Shown here piece after piece: positions 48,691 through 59,283 of a DNA stretch of 64,000 bases. The number at the start of each line of letters is the position of its first letter. The first letter of the stretch is position 1. The translations under genes were made by a program, and so were the position numbers. The stretch comes from Solea solea (lineage: Eukaryota; Chordata; Actinopteri; Pleuronectiformes; Soleidae): NCBI RefSeq assembly GCF_958295425.1, contig NC_081146.1:13438985-13502984 (forward strand), read 5' to 3'. The notes beneath the pieces are model-generated. The model ran no database searches. It worked only from the letters and a program-made list of their open reading frames with translations, and was not told the origin of the DNA.

Positions 48691-51600
48691 GTATATGGGG
48701 ACCTTATCTACTGACACAGTCATAGAACACGCTCCTCTAGATGTCACTAGAAATCACACCTCACATTTAGTCATGTCAATTGCATAGTAATTAAAAACCA
48801 GTTGAAATAAAACATTAAGTTAGTAACTTTTTGTCCATATTACTTTCTATATTATGGAGTTTGACTGATGAGGCCAGAGAACAATGAGTTTGGAGTCTCT
48901 AAGGATTGCTATTAGACTTTATTCAGAAGTGCATTATTGCATACAGACGTCATAACATCAAGCATATTTCTCGACTTTAATATGCCCAAACCTTTTGATT
49001 GATGGCGCAGATTCTAATAAAGCTATTTCAATTTTAGGGGTGCCGTGTGTGCTATTTTGAAAGTAGGGATTCCATTGATTTAGTTCAGAAAGAGTTTCTG
49101 TCAAACTCCATTATACATTGTCCTGTGTAACGACAAAACAAAACAAAAAAAGTCCCACCATGCATAGCTGCATTTTGCACTTGTATGTGCAACGGATTTC
49201 CATTTATCAAATGCTAATAAAAAAAAGTTCAACCTGCCAAAGCCAATAAAGGATCTCATTGATCAGCCTGCTCACACCTTATTATGCTTTATGAATGAAG
49301 AATTTCTAATAATATCAATATTACAATCAACAATCAAAGAGGAATGATTATTTTTATTACCTTTGCATGTAGCTGTTGGATGGTAGTTAAATAATGAGGC
49401 GCCAGTCTATTAATTGTTAGTGCTGATGAGTGATAGAAATGTCTTATTATTTTGCACACAATGTATTAAATCAGTAAAATCTACGGCTCCTCCGACGGAT
49501 AAACAAAAATTATGACTTGTAGCTATAAAATCTTTGTCATTTTATGTTGTGGCAGTGACATTAGGAAAAGGGTGAAGGGTGAGGTAGAGGAAGTAGTTGA
49601 AGTAACTAACAACGTATTATAGGAGTGCAGTTTTGATTGAAGTCGTCCTTCTTACTTTAAGTTGGTGGCTCCTTTATAAAAAAAAAAAAAAAATAGAGTA
49701 TTCAGACAGATGAACACACGGAGGGAAAAAGAAAATATAAACCGAGCCAGTTTTTCAGTTATATAAGTGGCCCATGCTATATTCAGGTAAAACCTTTACA
49801 TCTATTACTTCATTTTCATTACACTACTTCCTGCTTATCTCTTCAAGCTGTATTCAGTGTCGGTCTGATGATAGCCATAAGTTAAAGTCAGATCTAACAA
49901 TGCCTGTAAAAAATAAATAAATAAAGCGAGTCAGCCATCACTCTAGTCTACAGTGTCTTTATGGGTGAAATATGACTGCAAAGATCATGTGATGAAGTGT
50001 GGTCAGTGCCTCACACTGGGGGCTGACTGCCGCTATTTATGACATTAGCATATATTGAAACACCTCATTTTTCATTTAATAGGCGTTAGCAAGGGTGACC
50101 TTTCACTCTAAACTACTAACGGGCATTTTGATTATCTGGATTGCGTGATAATTACAGTCAGAATAGATGACTCTGTAAGAGCATTAAATCATACTCGTGT
50201 AATATGCCCATGGTAAACCATGTATTAATGCTATTAGCAGTCTGTTGGTGTTAATATATACTGTAGATTGTAGTGTTGGGTACACAGGGACAATAATTAT
50301 TTAAATGTGCCACCATAACATATAACATAACATATATAGTTATGTTTAATTAAATTAAACACAGGAAATAATCAGTTTGTGTGCGATACGTTGGCCTTGG
50401 TGTAAAGAAAGTGGAGCATGTCACTTGCCTTATGTAAAGCAAGCAAGTGCATTTAGGTCAACTTGCACTAAAGCTGCAAAAGAAATGACAGGAAACATTT
50501 TGTATGGGTTTTCTTTTTCAATGATGGTCTGCCTGTGGCCACATGTCAGATGTATAATTTACTGGATGTTTAAAATGCATTCACTGAACTGCATTTCACT
50601 AAACTGTACGATATGTTCCTTCAGTTACGTCCAACGTATATAGTTCTGTGTATTTTGGAACAGCTTTGAAATACGTTTACCCACTTTATCTGTCTGTCCA
50701 GTTGACTTACGATCCTGGGACAACAGTTCTTTATATGGAGTTGTCACAGAAAGTGAGTAATGGTGTTTTTGGCTAAATCTACTCCTGCTTTACAGTTGCT
50801 GGCACATACGTTCCCATTGCTGTGCTCATGTCGTGTGCACACTTATGGTACTCTTTGTGACACTCTGCTTTCCAATTAAAATCAAATTAGTACGCCCATA
50901 AACACTCTGAGGTATAATGGCAGCATACTAATAGCAAAGTAAACAGATATAATTTGTTGCAATGTATATAATAATAGTATAATATAATTATTTGAGAGAG
51001 AGAGAGAGCACATGACAACTATGCAGCTATAGCCAATAAACATACAGATTTATTAGATATGAAACTTCGAAAAAAAACTACTGGACTCATTCACACCCGT
51101 ATAGCCTATGGCCCTGTAAAGAACCTCTGTGTGTAGCATGGAGTGATGGTAAAAGGCAACCTTAGGAGGGTATCTTAAGGTCATCACCATCCCTCGGAGC
51201 TCACTGGAGCCATAAGTTGATAAATTCAGAGGGGCATTTGCCCTTCAAGCTGCACAATTTGCTAGCGGCCCTGCCTCTGTTAGGCCTGCCCTAATCTAAT
51301 GCCAACTGTCTGCCTGTGAAGAAAAATGGAAAAATTGTTTGTGAAAAATGAGCGTCAAATCCCTTCCTCCGCCCACAGCCCCTAATCAGAAATACGGTCA
51401 GCAGCAGCATTTATTGGCCCTGGGAGAATGTCTTATGTTTGGCCCTCTAAGGAGAAGTAAATGCAGGCAATTATAGATGAAGTGATTTAACATGCCAGTG
51501 TCCCTTTTCTACATAAGTGGCTCATTGTAAAGAGCAGGCTAAGGGGGCAGAGCACGCTAAGCACCCTATAGCACTGCTGCAATATTTTTTGACAATGTCT

Positions 51601-52150
51601 TTAAATGGAATGTGACAAAGGGAGTGTTTTATACTGTGCCATATTTCTTGGATGGTATAGAAAGGGGTTGTAGACAGACTGGAAACACAAACAGCTTTTC
51701 TTCCTGCTGATGAAAATGCTTTGCAATGCTTTGCCAGCACACTCCGTCTGTCCTTATCTGTGTGGGCTGCAAAATTTGTTTTGAAAAGAATTTAAATGAA
51801 TACAATATTTCAGCAAAAGTTGGTTTAGCTTGCTGTTGTCGTAATCACCATTCAGTCTCTAGAAAAAAAACTATTTCGTCTAATTTAATATTTGAGTATT
51901 TATACGGAATCAGGAAAGACTGACTAATGATTGGTCTGTTTTTTTTTTTTTGTATTTTTTTTTTTTTTAACAAGAGCTAAGTCTCACAGCATGGCAGTAG
52001 CTTTGCCTCATGTCAGCTTTGGGCATGCTACACATACACACACACACTCCTAACCTAACACCCCGATAAGCGCCTCTTCTGCATGCCTCTGCCATAACTA
52101 ACTGGATTAGTCAGCCACAATCGATTTGGCACATGCTATCAAAACCAAAC
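48691..52150. other. Intergenic DNA, possible regulatory blocks
   Basis: No gene is supported. The stretches 50030-50250 and 51110-51480 are free of simple repeats and balanced in composition, with homeodomain-like TAAT cores. They are candidates for conserved non-coding elements only by appearance. Confidence 0.35.
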
Positions 52151-52830
52151 AGCCAATCTTCTCTCCAACTACCCCCACCCCCCCCCCCCCCCCCCGTCCG
52201 TCTCAACACCCCACATTTCCTTCCCCTCTCTACCCCACCTCTCCTCTCCTCCTGTCTTTTGCTCTATGCTTTTCTTTCCTCACCCCATCTGTCCCCCGTT
52301 GCTTTCCTCTTCCTCCGTCCATCCATCCTTTAGTTCACCAGTACCACATTTCTCCACCACATCCTCTCTCACTTCCCCTCATGCCTTGCCCCAGCCCTCC
52401 CTCTTTTTGTCCAAACACAAACTATCAGTCCAAGCAGCCATGCTGTTTTTAATCACCTTTTCGTTTCTTGATTCATCTCCTCTTTTCCTTTGCTCATTAC
52501 TTCCTTTGGCTCACTCTTCTTAACTTCCTGCTGTTCCTTGTATCAGCTTGTTTTAGAAGTTGCGTCCCATCTTTCTCTTGTCCCTTCTCTCTTCCGCCCA
52601 TTGTCCTCTCATACCTGTCCTTTACAGTGTCCACTACTTTTTTTGGTTTAAAAAAAAAGAAGAAGACGCTATTCCACCCTCTCTCCTCCCTCATCTGTCC
52701 TTCACCATGACTTCTCTTCCTGTTCTCCACCCTTCCATGCTAGTGTGCCACTGCTCCTCTCCTGCTCACCACACATTCATCCATCCTTCCTTTCACTTCA
52801 GCAGCCAAATCACTCTCTAACAGATGCCGC
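52150..52830 (+). repeat. Long pyrimidine-rich tract with C homopolymer
   Basis: About 680 bases in which the + strand is dominated by C and T, starting with an interrupted C run at about 52172-52196. The frames through it are low-complexity Pro/Ser/Leu text and are not genes. Confidence 0.75.
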
Positions 52831-53149
52831 ACTCATTCAGTTGGTCTCCCAAGTGTATGGGTGTGTGTCTAAACGAGTGTCTGTTGTGTCTGCGTAATTA
52901 TGCATGTGTGTGCGAGGATGCACGTGTGGGCATGCGTGCATGTGTGTGTCTCGGTGGAACAGGCCTGGCCAAGGCTAATTGCTGCCTCCTACCTGGTGGT
53001 GACAGGCCTAATCAAGGATGATGAGCTCACTGCTGGTCTTGCTCTCTCTTCCTCGCTCACTTACTCTCTCTGCTTTTCTCTCCCCTCTTTTGGCAGAAAA
53101 ATAGATAGACAGCCTCCAGTCCCCCATTATGGGTTGTTTTTGGAGCGGA

Positions 53150-53225
53150 GAGGAGGATGGGGGGGGGGGGGGATGATGGCGGGGGGGGAGGAGGAGGAGT
53201 GCAGTAGGGAGAAAGAAGGACAAGG
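53150..53225 (+). repeat. G-rich low-complexity patch
   Basis: Two G runs (about 53159-53172 and 53181-53188) sit in a GGA-rich context, about 1 kb from the C-rich tract. Several closely spaced G runs could form a quadruplex. Confidence 0.7.
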
Positions 53226-53450
53226 CTTTTCATTTCGGCTCTCGCCTCTTAAGGGGACAGCATGGGAGCAAAAATTGGCCAGAGTGCTTGAGGGGTTGAG
53301 GTACACAGGTTGCACTACAATGGGCCTATTCACTTCCTCTCAACTAGTGAAGAGGCCAAAATGATTGGATGAATGAATAAATGAATGAATAAATTTTGAT
53401 TCTGGGTGTTTTGGGGGCAAGGTGAGGAGATGGAATGAGAGAGGGGGGTA

Positions 53451-53453
<3 letters not shown>

Positions 53454-53507
<54 letters not shown>

Positions 53508-53670
53508 CTGTGTGTCACTAGCTTGAAGGGTATGGCTGTCCAACAACTGCCTCTTGTGGTCCAAAACTGCTTGAGTCTTGAATTAGAATAATGGCATTTG
53601 GCTTCAACGGCATCATAACAGCTGTCCCCCCCCCCCTCTCTCTCTTTCTTTCTCTCTCTCTCTCTCCCTC
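53454..53670 (+). repeat. (GT)n-(GA)n compound repeat, then C run and (TC)n
   Basis: (GT)n at 53454-53490 passes straight into (GA)n to 53506. About 120 bases later an interrupted C run leads into (TC)n to about 53670. Confidence 0.9.
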
Positions 53671-54295
53671 CCTCTGTGTTTGTTTGAATCTGATAGCAAA
53701 GTACCTAATACTGTAGATGTGTGGCTGGTGTGATGTCTCAGATATCTCAGGCCACGGATGACATCATTTCCCGCCTTGTATTGAGTCATAAAGTCTTTCA
53801 TTTCCTTGCTGCTCCTCTCTGTAAGTCACTCATGCGTGCATCTAATATATTACGTTATTGATTATTGAAGGGCATTTCTGCTTTCGGTTCAGCTGCGCCT
53901 TCTCCATAAATGTCAGAGGTCAAGGTCAGGTGCAGAACTGGATGGGATACAATGCTGAACTTGACCTTGTTTGAGGAAACACCCTGATGTCCTCTGCACA
54001 CATGTGTGGGCAAAATGTGGAGCGCAAATAAATGAAAAAGAAAACAAAATTGATTTGACTTGGATTTGATATGATTCATTTGATCACCAGCTTAATAAAC
54101 TTTAATAAATAAATATGTCAGTGGACATAGAAGATGTTTTTTTTTTTTTTTTTTTTCAATGTATGATAATGATGCCATGTCCATTAAGGTATGTAATCAA
54201 AAATCATACATCTAATCAGAGATGGAAAACATGTCCGTCTCCTCTCTTTCCCATTGCTATGTGCACAGGACCAAGTGAGAGTGATTGTCATTATT
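53671..54295. other. Unique flank left of the tandem array
   Basis: Unremarkable sequence with a 20-base T run near 54137-54156. It defines the left junction of the array at 54295/54296. Confidence 0.6.
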
Positions 54296-54326
54296 AGGGT
54301 TCGAGCAACAAGGTTGCAAGAACCCT
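54296..54326. repeat. Unit-head hairpin
   Basis: AGGGTTC and GAACCCT pair as a 7-bp stem, with GCAAC/GTTGC as an inner 5-bp stem around AAG. Related heads start at 54357, 56835 and 59284; those at 54357 and 56835 carry one stem-breaking change (GAAACCT). Confidence 0.8.
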
Positions 54327-56700
54327 ATTGAAACTGGAAGGATTATTATTATTATTAGGGTTCGAGCAACAAGGTTGCAAGAAACCTATTGAAACTGAAA
54401 GGATTATTATTATTCTTATTATTCCCCCAAATGAATTGCCTTTTTGAGGCCTTTCCCATACCCCAAAACTCACCAATTTTTGTGACCGCATCAATCCTGG
54501 TGTAAATTTACGTCTGAAAAAGATTCGGGGAATGTGCGTCGAAAATTGAATGTGGGAGGGGCCAATAAGTGCGGCGCCACCTGTCCAAATTCACCATGAC
54601 CAACACAAATATCGCACATGCACGAAATTCGGTACACATGTGTAGTGGGTCAGGATGAAGAAAAAATTACATTATGACCATGATCCAAACCCAACAGGAA
54701 ATCCGCCATCTTGGGTTGATTGGCGATTTTTTGGCGATTTTGGCGAATTCGCAGCAATGGTATTTGAACTAACTCCTCCTAGAGTTTTCGTGCGATCACC
54801 TTCAAACTTGGTGAGGTCCCTGTGGACCAGTTGAGGAGCTCACGGTATCAAAAGTTTTTTCAAATGTCGCACGGCGCACGAGATAGGGGGCGGCAAAGTT
54901 CGTGATGATTCTGATGTTTCGCATCAGAAAATTAAAACTCTTATAACTTTGCGATGGAAGGTCCGATCCGAACCAAACTTGCTACCATTGATGATGGGCC
55001 ATGGCTGAAGACGTCTATGAAAAAACGGTGAAATTTGAAAACAGCGCCTCCTTGTGGTGAAAGAAAATACACCAAAAAAAAGTTTTTTTACGATTTCGGG
55101 AATAACTTTTACACAGATAATCGTACCGCACTCAAAATTGGTGACAACAGTCAAAACACATGGTAGATGATGCGTGAGCAATATGACGACAAATCGTTTA
55201 ACGGTGTTGCCATGGCAATGACGCAAAGTCGGATTTTTGGGACAAAAAATCAAACTGCTACAACTTCGTGAATCCTGGTCCGATCTGAACCAAACTTGCT
55301 AGGATTGATGATAGTCCGGCCCTAAAGACGTCTATATGAAAATATTAAATTTCGAAAACAGCGCCCCCTGGTGACAGCAGACAATATGACAGCTTGTATT
55401 TCAATTATCTCCTCCTAGAGCTTTTGTGCGATCACCTTCAAACTTGGTGAGATCAATGTGGACGAGTTGAGCATCAAAAGTTATCAAAAGCTTTTTAAAA
55501 TATTGTATGGCGTACGAGATAGGGGGCGCCAAAATTGGAGATAATAATAATTTTTCATAACAGACAATGAAACTCTTATAACTTCGCGATGGAAGGTCTG
55601 ATCCCAACCAAACTTGCTATAGTTGATGATGGTTAGTTGCTGAAGACGACTATGTTGCTGAAACGGTACATTTTGAAAACAGCGCCTCCTGGTGGTGGTA
55701 GAAAATTCTAAAAAAACAAACTGTTACAACTTTGCTAATCCTGGTCCGATCTGAACCAAACTTGCAAGGATTGATGACAGTCCGGCCCTGAACACGTCTA
55801 TATGAAAATATTCATTTTCAAATACAGCGCCCCCTGGTGACAGCAGACAGAATTACATTTATAGTTTTTGATGCTGCTCCAACAGGGATTGTTGTATCCG
55901 CTTGAAACTTAGTATGTGGGACCCCAGACCCTTCCTCAACATGTCCGTAAAAGGTCACCTCCCTACAGGAAGTGGAACGCCCGAAACAGGAAGTAAAGTC
56001 TTACATTGTCCGATTGACACGAAACTAGATATGTGAGTTACGGGACCTTCCCTGAACATGTTTCCGGAGACGCCGTTGACCGAACAGGAAGTCGGCCATT
56101 TTAAACAGGAAGCGCCCTCTAACTTTGCCGTACGTTGTCCGATTTGCACAAAACCTTATATGTGACACCAGGGACCTGTCCTGAGCATGTCTGTAAAAGG
56201 TCACCTCCCTACAGGAAGTGGAACGCCTGTAACAGGAAGTAAAGTCTTACATTGTCTGATTGACACAAAACTAGATATGTGAGTTATGGGACCTTCCCTG
56301 AACATGTTTCCACAGACGAACAGGAAGTTGGCCATTTTAAACAGGAAGTGCCCTCTAACTTTGCCGTATGTTGTCCGATTTGCACAAAACCTTATATGTG
56401 ACACAAGGGACCTGTCCTGAGCATGTCTGCAAAAGATGACCTCCCAACAGGAAGTGGAATGCCAGAAACAGGAAGTAACCTCTAAGATCGTCTGATCTAA
56501 ACAAAACTTGATATGTAAGACAAGGGAACTTCCCTGAACAAGTTTACGGACGCGCATTTGACTGAACAGGAAGTCGGCCATTTTAAACAGGAAGTGCCCT
56601 ATAACTTTGCCATACGTTGCCCGATCCCCCCCGAAATTTGGATCGACATGCGCGGGGACGCCGCTGAAAATAACTAGTACTGAAAATAACTAGTACTGAA

Positions 56701-56825
56701 AATAACTAGTACCGCGCGCGGTGAATGAACGGGTGAGAGCGCGAGGCACGCGGGGAGCCGTGGCACACGGCGACCCGCGTGGGTCGGCTCGAACCCGTTC
56801 AGAACCGCGCGCGGTACTAGTTATT
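56701..56825. mobile_element. 125-bp GC-rich inverted-repeat module, copy 1
   Basis: The outer ends are exact 22-bp inverted repeats (AATAACTAGTACCGCGCGCG plus GT, and its reverse complement). Inside are a second pair GAACGGGT/ACCCGTTC, a third GAGCCG/CGGCTC, and a small hairpin GCCGTG-gca-CACGGC. It has no coding capacity. It behaves like a foldback/MITE or a cruciform-forming structural block. Confidence 0.88.
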
Positions 56826-59283
56826 TTTATTATTAGGGTTCGAGCAACAAGGTTGCAAGAAACCTATTGAAACTGGAAGGATTATTATTATTATTATTCT
56901 TATTATTCCCCCAAATGAATTGCCTTTTTGAGGCCTTTCCCATACCCCAAAACTCACCAATTTTTGTGACCGCATCAATCCTGGTGTAAATTTACGTCTG
57001 AAAAAGGTTCGAGGAATGTGCGTCGAAAATTGAATGTGGGAGGGGCCAATAAGTGCGGCGCCACCTGTCCAAATTCACCATGACCAACACAAATATCGCA
57101 CATGCAAGAAATTCGGTACACATGTGTAGTGGGTCAGGATGAAGAAAAAATTACATTATGACCATGATCCAAACCCAACAGGAAATCCGCCATCTTGAGT
57201 TGATTGGCCATTTTTTGGCGATTTTGGCGAATTCGCAGCAATGGTATTTGAACTAACTCCTCCTAGAGTTTTCGTGCGATCACCTTCAAACTTGGTGAGG
57301 TCCCTGTGGACCAGTTGAGGAGCTCACGGTATCAAAATTTTTTTCAAATGTCGCATGGCGCACGAGATAGGGGGCGGCAAAGTTCGTGATGATTCTGATG
57401 TTTCGCATCAGAAAAAAAAAACTCTTATAACTTTGCGATGGAAGGTCCGATCCGAACCAAACTTGCTATGATTGATGATGGGCCATGGCTGAAGACGTCT
57501 ATGAAAAAACGGTGAAGTTTGAAAACAGCGCCTCCTTGTGGTGAAAGAAAATACACAAAAAAAAAGTTTTTTTACGATTTCGGGAATAACTTTTACACAG
57601 ATAATCGTGCTGCACTCAAAATTGGTGACAACAGTCAAAACACATGGTAGATGATGCGTGATCAATATGACGACAAATCGTTTAACGGTGTTGCCATGGC
57701 AATGACGCAAAGTCGGATTTTTGGGACAAAAAATCAAACTGCTACAACTTCGTGAATCCTGGTCCGATCTGAACCAAACTTGCTAGGATTGATGATAGTC
57801 CGGCCCTAAAGACGTCTATATGAAAATATTAAATTTCGAAAACAGCGCCCCCTGGTGACAGCAGACAATATGACAGCTTGTATTTCAATTATCTCCTCCT
57901 AGAGCTTTTGTGCGATCACCTTCAAACTTGGTGAGATCAATGTGGACGAGTTGAGCATCAAAAGTTATCAAAAGCTTTTTAAAATATTGTATGGCGTACG
58001 AGATAGGGGGCGCCAAAATTGGAGATAATAATAATTTTTCATAACAGACAATGAAACTCTTATAACTTCGCGATGGAAGGTCTGATCCCAACCAAACTTG
58101 CTATAGTTGATGATGGTTAGTTGCTGAAGACGACTATGTTGCTGAAATGGTACATTTTGAAAACAGCGCCTCCTGGTGGTGGTAGAAAATTCTAAAAAAA
58201 CAAACTGTTACAACTTTGCCAATCCTGGTCCGATCTGAACCAAACTTGCAAGGATTGATGACAGTCCGGCCCTGAACACGTCTATATGAAAATATTCATT
58301 TTCAAATACAGCGCCCCCTGGTGACAGCAGACAGAATTACATTTATAGTTTTTGATGCTGCTCCAACAGGGATTGTTGTATCCACTTAAAACTTAGTATG
58401 TGGGACCCCAGACCCTTCCTCAACATGTCCGTAAAAGGTCACCTCCCTACAGGAAGTGGAACGCCCGAAACAGGAAGTAAAGTATTACATTGTCCGATTG
58501 ACACGAAACTAGATATGTGAGTTACTGGACCTTCCCTGAACATGTTTACGGAGACGCCGTTGACCGAACAGGAAGTCGGCCATTTTAAACAGGAAGTGCC
58601 CTCTAACTTTGCCGTACGTTGTCCGATCTGCACAAAACCTTATATGTGAGTTAAGGGACCTGTCCTGAGCATGTCCGTAAAAGGTCACCTCCCTACAGGA
58701 AGTGGAACGCCCGAAACAGGAAGTAAAGTCTTACATTGTCCGATCTGAACAAAACTTGATATGTAAGACAAGGGAACTTCCCTGAACACGTTTACGGAGA
58801 CGAACAGGAAGTTGGCCATTTTAAACAGGAAGTGCCCTCTAACTTTGCCGTACGTTGTCCGATTTGCACGAAACATTTTATGTGACACCAGGGACCTGTC
58901 CTGAGCATGTCTGCAAGAGATGACCTCCCAACAGGAAGTGGAATGCTCGAAACAGGAAGTCAACTCTAAGATTGTCCGATCTGCACAAAACTTGATATGT
59001 AAGACAAGGGAAGTTCCCTGAACACGTTTACGGACACGCACTTGACCGAACAGGAAGTCTGCCATTTTAAACAGGAAGTGCCCTATAACTTTGCCTGATC
59101 CCCCTCGAAATTTGGAACGACATGCGCGGGGACGCCGCTGAAAATAACTAGTACTGAAAATAACTAGTACCGCGCGCGGTGAATGAACGGGTGAGAGCGC
59201 GAGGCACGCGGGGAGCCGTGGCACACGGCGACCCGCGTGGGTCGGCTCGAACCCGTTCAGAACCGCGCGCGGTACTAGTTATT
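56826..59283. repeat. Array unit 2 (type B)
   Basis: The head hairpin begins at 56835. Its 3' part has the type-B text CCCCCTCGAAATTTGGAACG and two 16-bp satellite copies. Confidence 0.85.
59159..59283. mobile_element. 125-bp GC-rich inverted-repeat module, copy 2
   Basis: Same length and, as far as I can read, same sequence as copy 1. The next unit's AGGGTTC head follows immediately. Confidence 0.88.

Larger units (their letters stand above)
54296..56825. repeat. Array unit 1 (type A)
   Basis: It starts with two heads in a row (54296 and 54357, 61 bases apart), an incomplete duplication. Its 3' part has TCCCCCCCGAAATTTGGATC and three 16-bp satellite copies. Confidence 0.85.

Noticed and set aside
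52126..52820. Several Pro/Ser/Leu-rich frames
   Set aside because: They result from the pyrimidine-rich tract, and all frames look alike in composition.
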